A stretch of 64,000 nucleotides of DNA from Bacteroidetes bacterium 43-93 (GTDB lineage Bacteria > Bacteroidota > Bacteroidia > Chitinophagales > Chitinophagaceae). Every line of letters starts with the position of its first letter. Position 1 is the stretch's first letter. Positions 50,075-59,800 of the stretch are shown piece after piece. A program made the position numbers and the translations under genes. Where the stretch lies: positions 372,001 through 436,000 of the forward strand of contig MKUO01000001.1 of assembly GCA_001897855.1 (NCBI GenBank), written 5' to 3'. Under the pieces are notes generated by a model, which saw nothing but the letters and a program-made list of their open reading frames with translations, was not told where the DNA came from and did not search any database.

Positions 50075-52102
50075 ATGAACAGGAATTATAATAAGCTGCT
50101 GCTGGCAGGTAGCCTGATGTTGGTGTGCGCATATACAAACGGACAGGAAGTTAAAGATAGTGCGAAAAAGCTAAAGGAAGTTGTTATACATCAAAGAGGT
50201 TCTACTACCCAAATTAGTATGCTGGATCCTTTAAAGAGAGAACTTATTAGTTCTCGTGAATTGCTGAAAGCAGCCTGTTGTAACCTCAGCGAAAGTTTTG
50301 AAACTACACCTTCGGTAGACGTGGCTTTTACAGATGCCGTTTCCGGCTATAAGCAGATACAGATGCTGGGCCTCGCCAGCCCTTATACATTGATAACGCG
50401 TGAGAATATACCTGATACACGTGGGCTTGCTGCTATTACAGGGTTGAATTTTACGCCCGGCACATTTATCGAGAGTATGCAGCTAAGTAAGGGAACAGGT
50501 AGTGTGGTTAACGGATATGAAAGCCTTGCAGGCCAGATCAACGTAGAATGGAAGAAGCCCTTTAAAGAAACAGACGAAAAGGCTTTGATCAATATGTATC
50601 AAAATTCGCAGGGCCGTACAGAAGGTAATTTGGTCTTTCGTCATCAATTCAACCAAAGCCTATCATCAAACCTATTGGTAAATGCACGCTCGCAATGGTT
50701 GAAGCTGGATGGGAATAACGACGGATTCCTGGACCAGCCGCTGGATAAACAATTGGTAGTAGCTAACAGGTGGTTTTGGTTCGCGCCGAAGAAATGGGAA
50801 GTACAGGGTGGCGTGAAAGGTTCTTACCTGCATAATACAGGTGGGCAGTGGGATTATAAAGAAGGTATGGAGCAACTGCCAGGCAAACCATGGGGCTATA
50901 ACCTGAACCTGCAACGTGCTGAGGGTTGGGCAAAGATCGGCAAGATATTCAACAAGCCAGCTACCAGTATGGGCCTGCAATTATCGGGTGTGTATCATGA
51001 TCAGGATGCTGTATTAGGTGCTACTAACTATGCTGCTACCCAGAAAACATTCTATGCAAATTTGATTTATCAAACCATTATTGGCAATACCAATCGTGTT
51101 ATCAAAACGGGTATCAGCAATATGGTAGAGCAATATGATGAGACCTATAACGGAACAAAATACCTGCGTAACGAATTAGTTCCGGGCGTATTTGCAGAAT
51201 ACACGCACAATTTTTCAGAGAAGCTGAATGTAGTTGCAGGTCTGCGCGGTGATTACCACAACATTTACGGTGCCTTTGCTACGCCAAGATTGCATATAAG
51301 GTATGCACCATTCAAAAAGACGGTGTTCCGTGCGTCGGCAGGCAGGGCACAACGAACTGCTAATGTATTCGCTGAGAATATGGGCATTATGGCCAGCAAC
51401 AGAGCTTTTGTTATCCAGTCGACTAACCCGGGAAATCCATATGGACTTGCGCCGGAGGTTGCATGGAATATGGGATTGAACCTGACACAAAAGTTTACGC
51501 TTGACTACAGGGATGGAGCATTTAGTGTTGATTATTATTATACATCTTTCGAAAATCATATTGTTATGGATGTAGGTAGCCCCTACAAAGTGGTGTTTTA
51601 TAATTTGAACGGTATCGCTTTTGCCCATAGCCTGCAAGCCCAGCTAGACTATGAACTGATACATAATCTGGATGTTAGACTTTCATATCGCTGGTATGAT
51701 ACCCGTACCACTTTCAACGGTAACCTGAAGGAAAGGATATTAGTGCCATCGCACAGGGCCTTTGCAAACATAGCCTATGAGACTCGCAATAACTGGAAGT
51801 TTGACTACACAGTACAACTGATAGGAGGTAAGCGTATCCCTACTTTGTATGACAATGCTATAGGTCAGACGATTGCCGAACATTATTCGCCCTGGTATTG
51901 GCAAATGAGTGCACAGATAACTAAAAAGATCAGCGAAGCATTTGATATATATATAGGTGGCGAAAACCTGACCAACTACAGAATGGCACAGCCTATAGTT
52001 GGTGCGGCCAACCCTTATGGGCCGGGCTTTGATGCTGCTATGGTATGGGGACCGATCATGGGTAGTAATTTCTACGGTGGCTTCCGATATAAAATAAGGT
52101 AA
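50075..52102 (+). CDS. TonB-dependent outer-membrane receptor
   Basis: 675 aa from the ATG at 50075, where a signal peptide begins (NKLLLAGSLMLVCAYTNGQ). Plug domain about 45-165 (LKEVVIHQRG, SFETTPSVDVAFTDAVSGYKQIQMLGL); barrel to the end (NFYGGFRYKIR), with aromatic C-terminal strand. The plug contains an unusual Cys pair (LKAACCNLSESF), fitting soft-metal uptake. Transports a metal complex or cofactor across the outer membrane using TonB. Operon with HYC and HMA genes. Confidence 0.9.
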   Translation: MNRNYNKLLLAGSLMLVCAYTNGQEVKDSAKKLKEVVIHQRGSTTQISMLDPLKRELISSRELLKAACCNLSESFETTPSVDVAFTDAVSGYKQIQMLGLASPYTLITRENIPDTRGLAAITGLNFTPGTFIESMQLSKGTGSVVNGYESLAGQINVEWKKPFKETDEKALINMYQNSQGRTEGNLVFRHQFNQSLSSNLLVNARSQWLKLDGNNDGFLDQPLDKQLVVANRWFWFAPKKWEVQGGVKGSYLHNTGGQWDYKEGMEQLPGKPWGYNLNLQRAEGWAKIGKIFNKPATSMGLQLSGVYHDQDAVLGATNYAATQKTFYANLIYQTIIGNTNRVIKTGISNMVEQYDETYNGTKYLRNELVPGVFAEYTHNFSEKLNVVAGLRGDYHNIYGAFATPRLHIRYAPFKKTVFRASAGRAQRTANVFAENMGIMASNRAFVIQSTNPGNPYGLAPEVAWNMGLNLTQKFTLDYRDGAFSVDYYYTSFENHIVMDVGSPYKVVFYNLNGIAFAHSLQAQLDYELIHNLDVRLSYRWYDTRTTFNGNLKERILVPSHRAFANIAYETRNNWKFDYTVQLIGGKRIPTLYDNAIGQTIAEHYSPWYWQMSAQITKKISEAFDIYIGGENLTNYRMAQPIVGAANPYGPGFDAAMVWGPIMGSNFYGGFRYKIR

Positions 52103-52191
52103 AATGAGTTTTTAGATTTCTTTTACAAATACAGGCTAAACCGCGGCATCGTTTTTACATCTAATTCTTATGTAAAACAAAGCGATCCGTT

Positions 52192-52494
52192 ATGAAACAG
52201 TTACAGAAAATCGGAATGTTATTATTGATGGTTCTATTTGCTGCCAATACAACATATGCACAAATAATAGTGCGTGTACGCCCGCCGAGGCCAAGAGTTG
52301 TAGTGGTGCAAAGGCCCGCGCCACCTTCTCCACGTCACGTTTGGGTAGAGGAAGACTGGGTGCCGCGTGGCAGAAGATATGTTTGGCACGGTGGTTATTG
52401 GGTAGCCCCGCCAAGACCTGCAGCCATTTGGGTTCCGGGCCATTGGGAACGCCGCCGTGGGGGTGAAGTATGGATACGCGGATACTGGAGATAA
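52192..52494 (+). CDS. YXWGXW-repeat secreted protein
   Basis: 100 aa. Signal peptide (about 1-23, NTTYAQ), then Pro/Arg-rich strands and Trp-Gly-Tyr repeats (YVWHGGYWV, IWVPGHWERR, WIRGYWR). Family members are small exported proteins of unknown function, common in Bacteroidota and Proteobacteria. Confidence 0.8.
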   Translation: MKQLQKIGMLLLMVLFAANTTYAQIIVRVRPPRPRVVVVQRPAPPSPRHVWVEEDWVPRGRRYVWHGGYWVAPPRPAAIWVPGHWERRRGGEVWIRGYWR

Positions 52495-52502
52495 TATGAA
52501 AT

Positions 52503-52530
52503 AAAAAAAAGCCCTTACGGGCTTTTTTTT
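52503..52530. terminator. Bidirectional terminator
   Basis: A run of A, then GCCC-TTAC-GGGC and a run of eight T, between the rightward YXWGXW gene and the leftward cupin gene. Confidence 0.85.
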
Positions 52531-53413
52531 ATGCAACAGCCTGCATTTGTTTCATAGCCTTTGTGGCATTTTTATGTGCTACTTTTCTTTTATAGTTATA
52601 CCACCATTCAGGTGCCAATTTTATAAGCATATTGTTAAACCCACGCATGCCCAATATATGGTACAAAGCATTCAGCTTTCCGGAAACACCCGCTGGCATC
52701 GCTCGCAGGCTCATAGCAAAGCCGCTATCCATATATTGCATATGATGCCAGTAAGCGCTTGGCATAAATAGTGTATCACCATGCTCCAGTATTATTGTAT
52801 ATGCTTTTGCATGCTGGAGGGCTGGGAAGTGTTCATAATCAAGTTCTTCCTGCCAGTTTACAAAACTGGCTGCGCTTTCTACCGTTGCCGGCATTTTATA
52901 AATAAGTTCTGATTGATTGTTTTCCAACAACAACACTCTTTTGCGGCCGATGAACTGTGTATGAAAGATATGCGCGAGATCTATGTCATAATGCATGTGG
53001 GCAATAGAACCGGCCCCTCCTACAAATAGCATAGGGTATGATTTTAGGAACCCTTTCATATACTGCTCGGGGAAAGTAAAATCATTCTTTAGCTGTGGCG
53101 CGTACTTGAAGAGGTTAAATAGAAATATGCGCCATTCAGACGGGCCTTTGCTTATCAGGTCTATATACTCGCCAAAGTTCATAAAACCATCACCGCCATT
53201 AACCGGTACTTTCGCACCAGCACGGGTATTGTTATAAACAGGTACACTCACTTCACCTACCAGGTTTTTGAAATATTGCCAGGTCCATTTATGAATAGCG
53301 TCCCACTGATGGGCCAGGTTTCTTATTACTATGGGTTTTGAGGGCAGCAGATAATGTTCACGAAAATCCGGCGGCGAAATATCATCAACACGATCGATAG
53401 ATTGTATATGCAT
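52529..53413 (-). CDS. Cupin/JmjC-type oxygenase-like protein
   Basis: 294 aa. Double-stranded beta-helix with the iron-site motif HMHYDID (HxD, about 167-171) and a distal His in SAYWHHMQY (about 222). Known relatives hydroxylate protein or small-molecule substrates with Fe(II) and 2-oxoglutarate. No signal peptide. Substrate not predictable. The stop overlaps the end of the terminator. Confidence 0.8.
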   Translation of the reverse strand: MHIQSIDRVDDISPPDFREHYLLPSKPIVIRNLAHQWDAIHKWTWQYFKNLVGEVSVPVYNNTRAGAKVPVNGGDGFMNFGEYIDLISKGPSEWRIFLFNLFKYAPQLKNDFTFPEQYMKGFLKSYPMLFVGGAGSIAHMHYDIDLAHIFHTQFIGRKRVLLLENNQSELIYKMPATVESAASFVNWQEELDYEHFPALQHAKAYTIILEHGDTLFMPSAYWHHMQYMDSGFAMSLRAMPAGVSGKLNALYHILGMRGFNNMLIKLAPEWWYNYKRKVAHKNATKAMKQMQAVA

Positions 53414-53504
53414 GTTTGGTGGATTTGGGTAAAGACTGTTTGCAACATTAAGTTACCGCTAAAATCCATATGTGAAAAAATTATGCCATATTTAAAATCT
53501 ATTA

Positions 53505-55262
53505 TCACTTAATATCTTTAAGCATCATTTCCTTTATATACTTAACAGGAGTGCTGCCATAGCTCAGGAATTTCTCATGGAATGCCTTCAGATTGAATTT
53601 ATCACCCATTTTCTTTTTCAGTTCCTCCCGCAATTCATATATCTCCATATAGCCTGTAAAGTATGAGCATAGCTGCACCTGGGTAACATTTACCCTGCGC
53701 CATTTGCCCTCGGCTTCTGATTGCTGCTGAAATGCCTCATCCATCAACAAATGCATAGCCTGCTCTTTGGTCATATTCCCCGCGTGTACATCATGGTCGA
53801 GTATTGTATTGCAGGTGCTGCGTAGGTTCCATTTATAATACATGAGCCACATTTCGGGCTCGTTGTTGCCGTAACCTTCTTCCAGCATCATACGTTCGGT
53901 ATACACAGCCCATCCTTCTACCATAGCACCATTGCCTAATATTGCCTTAATAATGCTGGGCGATTGGTTGCTATACACCAGTTGTGTATAATGGCCGGGA
54001 ATAGCTTCGTGTATATTCAGAATTTGTAGTGTATAGTTATTGTACTCTCTCAGATAACTTTCGGCTTTCTGTTTATCCCATCCGCTAAGGCTGCCTACAT
54101 TATAATAAGTGTTGCCTCCCTTGTCATAAGGGCCAGGCGCGTTGATGGATGCACCGGCAACGCCGGCCATATATGCAGGTTCTTTACGCACCACCAATGG
54201 TTTGGCGGGATCGATATAGATGAGGTCTTTCTTTTTAATAAAATCAACCAGCACAGGAATTTGCTTTTCAATAGCCGCCTGGAAGGAATCAGGAATAGTA
54301 TGCTGCAGGGAAATTTTGTCTATCACCTGCCTGATGAGTAGCAGGCTATCCGCTGGCTTTTGCGTATTCCCCATATACTTGCTCCAAAGCTGGTTTGCCA
54401 GCGCAGCCATTTTGGTATGCAGCTCCTGTTTGTGCTCCTGTGCTTTTTTATAGATCTCATCAACTGTATAGCCTGACTGGATATCGAAATCGAATTTCTT
54501 AGCATACAATTCTTTCCCTAAGCGGAAGCTGCGCGGGTGATCATTTTTCAGATTCTTTAGCCAATCTGCATAACCCTTCATGGCTGTAGCAGCTAGTGCA
54601 GCTTTTTCTTTGATCACAGCTTTTTCTGCTTCCGACAAATGCGATTTCTGTAATGCAGCAGGAAGGTCTTGTTCAAACACTGACGCACCACCGATATTTT
54701 GTTCTATAGCCAGTTGCGTATGTTCTACAGTTGGATTTTTTATATTTTGCTTTGCTGCTTCGTAAAATGCAGGAACAACTGCAAGCCGCTTGCCTATATT
54801 ATGCAGGCGATTATCGAGCGAATCATAAGTGCCGTTCAATATGTCTGCGAATCCTTCGGATATATTGTATTGTGCAGGATTCCATTCATAGCTTTTTTCC
54901 TCGTTTACAGACCAGATGGAGCTTTCCAACTGGTTGCGCATCATAGCTTTGTCGATCTTATTATTATCTGACAGGCTATTATCATCAAACTGCTGGAGAG
55001 AATCGAGCTGGCCTTTGCAAAACGCTATTTCCTTTTCGCGTGCTGCCGCATCAGGTACTATCAATATGCTATCATATTTGTGATATCCCACACTACTTGC
55101 CCAGCCGGGGTATTGCCGCCATAACGCTTCTACAAATCGTTCTTTATAGCTATCAAAAGCAGCATCATTGCTATTATTCATGGATTCCTTTTTGTTTTGT
55201 TGGTTATTGCAGGATCCTGCAAATATTCCCATAGCCAGCAGTAGCGTAGCGTATTTGCGCAT
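53505..55262 (-). CDS. DUF885 family lipoprotein (putative metallopeptidase)
   Basis: 585 aa. Lipoprotein signal (ATLLLAMGIFAGSC, Cys 18). The family signature HEAIPGHYTQ (about 411-420) forms the probable metal site, with later Glu and Arg-rich segments. Helical throughout. DUF885 proteins are M32-like or related uncharacterised metallopeptidases of the envelope. The upstream 55263-55481 region shows nothing clear. Confidence 0.85.
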   Translation of the reverse strand: MRKYATLLLAMGIFAGSCNNQQNKKESMNNSNDAAFDSYKERFVEALWRQYPGWASSVGYHKYDSILIVPDAAAREKEIAFCKGQLDSLQQFDDNSLSDNNKIDKAMMRNQLESSIWSVNEEKSYEWNPAQYNISEGFADILNGTYDSLDNRLHNIGKRLAVVPAFYEAAKQNIKNPTVEHTQLAIEQNIGGASVFEQDLPAALQKSHLSEAEKAVIKEKAALAATAMKGYADWLKNLKNDHPRSFRLGKELYAKKFDFDIQSGYTVDEIYKKAQEHKQELHTKMAALANQLWSKYMGNTQKPADSLLLIRQVIDKISLQHTIPDSFQAAIEKQIPVLVDFIKKKDLIYIDPAKPLVVRKEPAYMAGVAGASINAPGPYDKGGNTYYNVGSLSGWDKQKAESYLREYNNYTLQILNIHEAIPGHYTQLVYSNQSPSIIKAILGNGAMVEGWAVYTERMMLEEGYGNNEPEMWLMYYKWNLRSTCNTILDHDVHAGNMTKEQAMHLLMDEAFQQQSEAEGKWRRVNVTQVQLCSYFTGYMEIYELREELKKKMGDKFNLKAFHEKFLSYGSTPVKYIKEMMLKDIK

Positions 55263-55481
55263 AAATGTGGTATTAGGCTACTAAAATAGGTGATTTTAGA
55301 GATTGCCACTATGTATAAAGAAAGAAGCGCATCAGAGAACTGACACGCTTATACACCACACACCATGAAAAATCAATTGTTTGCTTTGTTTCTTTAGGAG
55401 TTTGTTTGTTTTGTTTGGCTTGTTTGAATATGTCTAATTTGCCTTAGTATTTTTAAACACATTAGCGCCCTGCACCTGCAA

Positions 55482-56111
55482 TTATCTCTCCACTGCTACC
55501 GGTACCAACTCTTTTTGAGGAGCAGGTGCTAATATGTCTTTTGTTGTTATGGTCTCCAACAATTTTAAGGCTTCGCTTGTGCCAAAATCAGTACACTGTG
55601 CAAAGCCAAGATTTTCCAGAACTATTTTTGCGATCACTTTGCTTTTCTTGTCATCTCCCACCATCAGAATGTCTATATTCTCTTTACCAAGCATAGGGCT
55701 CGTAAATTTCTTGTATGCATCTGCCGCATAACATTTTACAATTTGCTTAGAGCCGGTAATTACTTTTATCGCGTTCAAAGAATCTACTTCTTCAATGCCT
55801 GACTGAGCAAAGCTGCTATAATCTATTACTACCTTGCTTTTTACATCATCAACGAAATAAGCCATTTCTCTTACCTCATTATTGGGGGCAGCAATGATCA
55901 CTACCTCAGAAAGTCCGGCTGCGTTTTCAACAGACGTCACCATGATATTATCGTAAAACCTGAACTGCTCCATGGCGGTTTCATATTCCTCATCTGCTAC
56001 ACCAACATATACATCGTGATCAGAAAAGGCCAGTATCATGGCCAGCCTTTCTGCGGCTTTTCCCCCTCCAACAACTGCCACATTCAGATTTACAAAATTG
56101 CGACTGCTCAT
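55482..56111 (-). CDS. NADP oxidoreductase-like Rossmann protein
   Basis: 209 aa from the ATG at 56111. Rossmann motif AVVGGGKAAERLA near the N-terminus, then VVIIAAPNNEVREMAYFV and VVIDYSS. This matches the NADPH-dependent F420-reductase or NAD-binding metalloreductase group. A longer start at 56150 is open but adds little. No pathway context from its neighbours. Confidence 0.65.
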   Translation of the reverse strand: MSSRNFVNLNVAVVGGGKAAERLAMILAFSDHDVYVGVADEEYETAMEQFRFYDNIMVTSVENAAGLSEVVIIAAPNNEVREMAYFVDDVKSKVVIDYSSFAQSGIEEVDSLNAIKVITGSKQIVKCYAADAYKKFTSPMLGKENIDILMVGDDKKSKVIAKIVLENLGFAQCTDFGTSEALKLLETITTKDILAPAPQKELVPVAVER

Positions 56112-56304
56112 ACCGTTGATATTTGAAAATTGTATTGTTTCGTTTAACAATACAAATATCTTACGCGGCAGAGCCTGCGCCTATGACCTAACTCATTTTG
56201 ATGAAAAAAAATTGAAAATATTGTAGTTACAATAGTAGTGATTGTAGCATTTATAGATATGTATATAAAAATGTATCAATTGGCGAAAAAAATATTCATA
56301 AAAT

Positions 56305-56333
56305 AACAAAGCCGGCATTTTGCCGGCTTTGTT
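56305..56333 (-). terminator. Terminator of the OsmC gene
   Basis: AACAAAGCCGGCA (56305-56317) pairs with TGCCGGCTTTGTT (56321-56333); minus-strand tail ATTTTATG. Confidence 0.85.
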
Positions 56334-56358
56334 TATGTAAAAAGATGATGAATGTCAT

Positions 56359-56775
56359 CTAAATCAGGGACGCATTCAGTGTGATTTCCATGTTATATGC
56401 CTTTGAAACAGGGCAATTTGCTTTGGCATCAGCAGCACATTCCTGGAATTTTTCAGGAGTAATGCCCGGTACTTTTGCTTTAACCGTCAGCTCGCTTTTG
56501 GTGATGGCGCCTGCAGCAGCATCAAGGGTTATGGCACAGTCTGTATGTATTTCTTCCGGAGTGAAACCTGCTGCACCTAATACAAAAGAAAGTTTCATAC
56601 TGAAGCAGCCGGCGTGTGCAGCAGCCATCAGCTCTTCGGGGTTAGTGCCTATACCGTCTTCGAACCTGGTTTTGAAAGAATATTGTGCATTATTAAGCAA
56701 AGTGCTTGCGGTAGTTAGTGTACCATTACCTTCTTTTCCGGAGCCGTTCCATACGGCAGTTGCAGTGCGTCTCAT
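56359..56775 (-). CDS. OsmC/Ohr-type peroxiredoxin
   Basis: 138 aa. Family pattern: TAVWNGSGKEGNGTLTT, FKTRFEDGIGTNPEELMAAAHAGCFSM (first Cys), then KANCPVSKAYNMEI (second Cys). Reduces organic hydroperoxides. OsmC subfamily is more likely than Ohr. Confidence 0.9.
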   Translation of the reverse strand: MRRTATAVWNGSGKEGNGTLTTASTLLNNAQYSFKTRFEDGIGTNPEELMAAAHAGCFSMKLSFVLGAAGFTPEEIHTDCAITLDAAAGAITKSELTVKAKVPGITPEKFQECAADAKANCPVSKAYNMEITLNASLI

Positions 56776-56825
56776 AATTGGTTTGTTTTAGAGGCCAAAT
56801 ATAGTTTAATACCATCACTTAAATG

Positions 56826-58091
56826 TTAAATTGGAAGCATGGCGTTAATGTAGAACTGGAAGAAGTATACCTGGACAAATACATTGATTGCCGCAATGAT
56901 GAGCGGTGGAAGAGAATGTTTCTGCGATGCGTTGCCCATATATAAAAGAATCAGCGCCGTACCAAAATTGAAATAAATGAAATACATGATATGCGTATAG
57001 GACGCAAATAATACCAGCCAAAACACATTGCTAAGGAAAAATACTAAAATATAATCTTTTGCCGTGTACTTTTTGTCATACTGGTATTTGTAAAGGAACA
57101 CCCAAAAGAATGGAGATGCCATTGCATACCGATAAGCATCATGAACACTAGTTGTGTTTTTAATTGTCCATTCGGGATTAAACAAAAGGATAATGAACAT
57201 GATAGCTGTTAGATACAGATAGCTTAGATATAGTATAGGGTCTGTTATAGTTACATTCTTTGCCAGCCATTTAATGCCTGCCCTTATGAGCGCTATCAAT
57301 GATATGAAACCAATAAACAGTGCTATAGAATTGATCCAAAGAGTTTTAGGCCCCAGTTGACAATCAAGCGGAAATACCGGCCAGCCAAACTTATGTCCCC
57401 ATGACTCTTCCTGTTTGAAGAAGCTAAAGAGTTCCCCGGTTTCATGATATTGATACCAGACAAGAAATACAAACCCGATAATCAGGGGTATGGCATAGTT
57501 TATCAAAAAGCTTTTAAGGCTGTATAATATTTCGCCACGCCTGCGGGATAAAACTTCGGTAATAAGAAATGCGGGGAACAGAATCATAGATACCGGCCGG
57601 GTTTCGCTTAATAATAAAATACTGATCCAGGTGAGCGCTTTATTTTTCTTTTTTATACCCAGGATCATAAGCATCCCGGATAACATAAACAATGCTTCTG
57701 TATAAGGAACAAAAATGAAGATAAAAGCAGGCAGGCTGATCCAGATGAATTTATCGGAATCGGTAATGGTATAAAGGCTGCAGAATATCGATAATGCGCA
57801 AGAGAAGAAAATGATGTTTAATATTGACATTCCCCAGGCATCTAAATGAGTTAATTTCCATATCCACGGCAACAAAGGGTAGAAGGCTGTATTGTTTTGA
57901 TTTCCGTAGCCAAGGTGATAACCCTTTGTTACAATGTCATAATACCAACCGGCATCCCACATGCGCAATGTGCTGTTCTCGGGCAAAGAAGGTACCATGT
58001 CTCGTTGATGGAGAAACAGTTGTAGTATATAAAATCCAATGCCATACAGAAATGCGATCAGGAACGGTTTTAGGAAGTTTTTCATAGACAT
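56826..58091 (-). CDS. PIG-V-like membrane mannosyltransferase
   Basis: 421 aa with about ten membrane spans. The luminal-loop motif WDAGWYYDIVTKGY (about 45-58) and FYPLLPWIWKL correspond to the PIG-V signature of dolichyl-phosphate-mannose-using transferases. Likely transfers a sugar to a lipid or protein at the inner membrane. Exact acceptor unknown. Confidence 0.65.
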   Translation of the reverse strand: MSMKNFLKPFLIAFLYGIGFYILQLFLHQRDMVPSLPENSTLRMWDAGWYYDIVTKGYHLGYGNQNNTAFYPLLPWIWKLTHLDAWGMSILNIIFFSCALSIFCSLYTITDSDKFIWISLPAFIFIFVPYTEALFMLSGMLMILGIKKKNKALTWISILLLSETRPVSMILFPAFLITEVLSRRRGEILYSLKSFLINYAIPLIIGFVFLVWYQYHETGELFSFFKQEESWGHKFGWPVFPLDCQLGPKTLWINSIALFIGFISLIALIRAGIKWLAKNVTITDPILYLSYLYLTAIMFIILLFNPEWTIKNTTSVHDAYRYAMASPFFWVFLYKYQYDKKYTAKDYILVFFLSNVFWLVLFASYTHIMYFIYFNFGTALILLYMGNASQKHSLPPLIIAAINVFVQVYFFQFYINAMLPI

Positions 58092-58163
58092 GAGGTAAAC
58101 GTATGTGCCGTAAATATATTATGGCTAGGGGATACATCATAGCCATCTGTCAACTTATTATGC

Positions 58164-58559
58164 TTATTTTATTAATTCATGACGTTTCACCAGTTTGTTG
58201 ATGAATTGCATTTCCCTGTAACTGATCACCAGGTACCATATTGCCATTACGAAACCAATAATCAGCATACTGAATAGAAATACATAAACGATATCACCGT
58301 TGCCAGCGTCCCATATTAATGGCAGGAATACTGCCAGGCTTATGATGAAGATAAAAAGCAGTACGACATTATACAGATAACGGCCATTATGTTTGTATTC
58401 GGGTTTTAGCAGGAAGAGATTTAGTAAACAACTAAGTACCTGTATCGCACCTATAGTAATATATATGTCGATAAAATCCCTTGTGCCCAGTAGCAGACAT
58501 CCAGGTAGAATTATTTGCAACCAGAAGTCAATTTGTTTGAAAGAAAGTAATGTTTTCAT
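58164..58559 (-). CDS. Small polytopic membrane protein, 131 aa
   Basis: Four predicted spans (for example IILPGCLLLGTRDF; IYITIGAIQVLSCLLNLFLL; YNVVLLFIFIISLAVFLPLIW; VYVFLFSMLIIGFVMAIWYL) and a basic C-terminus. No known domain. Confidence 0.6.
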   Translation of the reverse strand: MKTLLSFKQIDFWLQIILPGCLLLGTRDFIDIYITIGAIQVLSCLLNLFLLKPEYKHNGRYLYNVVLLFIFIISLAVFLPLIWDAGNGDIVYVFLFSMLIIGFVMAIWYLVISYREMQFINKLVKRHELIK

Positions 58560-58588
58560 AAAATATTATTTTCCTGTATGTTAAATAT

Positions 58589-58609
58589 GGGCAGCCCTTG
58601 AGGCTGCCC
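58589..58609 (-). terminator. Hairpin after the 125-aa membrane gene
   Basis: GGGCAGCC (58589-58596) pairs with GGCTGCCC (58602-58609). The minus-strand tail is only modestly T-rich (ATATTTAAC). Confidence 0.6.
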
Positions 58610-58618
58610 GGTATATGA

Positions 58619-58996
58619 TTATTCAAAGCCCAGTTCACGATTTCTTTTTTCAATCAAAGCACGTTTGCGCAGGCGGAAGAAGATGAACATGTTCAGGAAA
58701 TGCATACAACCAAGTATCAGAATGATTGCGCCTATTTTCAGGCTGAGCACTTCGATAACCACCCTTGCGGTATTTACCTCGCTAATAACCCGTAGCGTGT
58801 ACACAGCGTATCCGATATTGATGAGATAAAAGCCTACCAGCAAGAGGTTATTTACAGCCTGGGCAAGATCTTTATCGCCGTGAAAAATATCTATAAGAAA
58901 TAATTTGCCATTTCTGAATAAGGTGCGTGCCGCCCAAATGGTTACGCAAATAGTTATTGCCAGGTAGAAACTATATAATATTATGATGTTGTCCAT
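58619..58996 (-). CDS. Small polytopic membrane protein, 125 aa
   Basis: Three or four spans (ILYSFYLAITICVTIWAA; LLLVGFYLINIGYAVYTL; IGAIILILGCMHFLNMFIFF) and a charged C-terminal tail (RKRALIEKRNRELGFE). Unknown function. Confidence 0.6.
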   Translation of the reverse strand: MDNIIILYSFYLAITICVTIWAARTLFRNGKLFLIDIFHGDKDLAQAVNNLLLVGFYLINIGYAVYTLRVISEVNTARVVIEVLSLKIGAIILILGCMHFLNMFIFFRLRKRALIEKRNRELGFE

Positions 58997-59159
58997 GACT
59001 AGTGAATTTTGATAAGTGAAAGAATGGAATTTGTAGACAATGATTATAAAACCGGGGGAGGGTGGGCTGATCTTTTCATGATTTAATTATTAGAATTTTC
59101 AGGAAAAAATGAAAATTTGTTGCCTTTTTAAACCGGGAAATACCCGGTGTTTTTTTGTA

Positions 59160-59666
59160 TTATTTAAAGAGTTTTAAGATCGTTCCCGTAAACCAATGCT
59201 CATCTACCTTTACCAGGTTGTCAAAAGCTTTATCGGCTTGTTTTGCAAACTTTTGTAACTGGCCTACAGTATCGGTAAACGCTTTTACATCTTTATCCTT
59301 TTTGTCACCTTCAATTTCTCCGATATTTTCCAGCACTTTAATCATAGGATCCAGTTCACGGCGCTTGCGTTCTGAAGTGATGCGCATCGCGACTTTCCAA
59401 ATGTCTTTCTCGGCTATAAAGAATTCTTTACGCTCACCGGCCTTTAGGACTTTTTCTACCAGGCGCCAGTCTATCAGTTCACGAACATTCATATTGGTAT
59501 TACCCCGGCTTATTTGCAGTTCTTCCATGATGTCGTCTGCACTCAAGGGGTCAGCACTTACCAGTAGCAAGGCATGTATTTGCGCCATAGTACGGTTAAT
59601 ACCCCATTGTGTGCCAATCGCACCCCAACTTTGTATGAACTGTTGTTTGGCTTCGTTGAGTTTCAT
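59160..59666 (-). CDS. GbsR-family MarR-type transcriptional regulator
   Basis: 168 aa. A winged helix-turn-helix (about 20-85) contains IHALLLVSADPLSADDIMEEL and SRGNTNMNVRELIDWRLVEK, with a C-terminal helical dimerisation region. The GbsR/YvaV group usually regulates osmolyte or membrane-stress genes. Divergent to prs. Confidence 0.85.
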   Translation of the reverse strand: MKLNEAKQQFIQSWGAIGTQWGINRTMAQIHALLLVSADPLSADDIMEELQISRGNTNMNVRELIDWRLVEKVLKAGERKEFFIAEKDIWKVAMRITSERKRRELDPMIKVLENIGEIEGDKKDKDVKAFTDTVGQLQKFAKQADKAFDNLVKVDEHWFTGTILKLFK

Positions 59667-59749
59667 AGTGTAAAGATAGTATGGAATATTGTATTTTCAA
59701 AATATTCTGAAACTTTAATTTAATGGCGAGTATTCTCATAAAAATCTGC

Positions 59750-59779
59750 TTTGATAACCAATAGCTTTGCCTACCTTTG
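59750..59779 (+). promoter_or_regulatory. prs promoter
   Basis: TTTG at 59750-59753, 18-base spacer, TACCTTTG at 59772-59779: a full Bacteroidota promoter. ATG follows 21 bases later. Confidence 0.75.
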
Positions 59780-59800
59780 CAGTCCATTTTTTCCCATACA

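Noticed and set aside
55370-55402. Tiny ORF MKNQLFALFL upstream of the DUF885 gene
   Set aside because: Only ten codons, surrounded by a TTTG-rich low-complexity tract; no evidence of translation.
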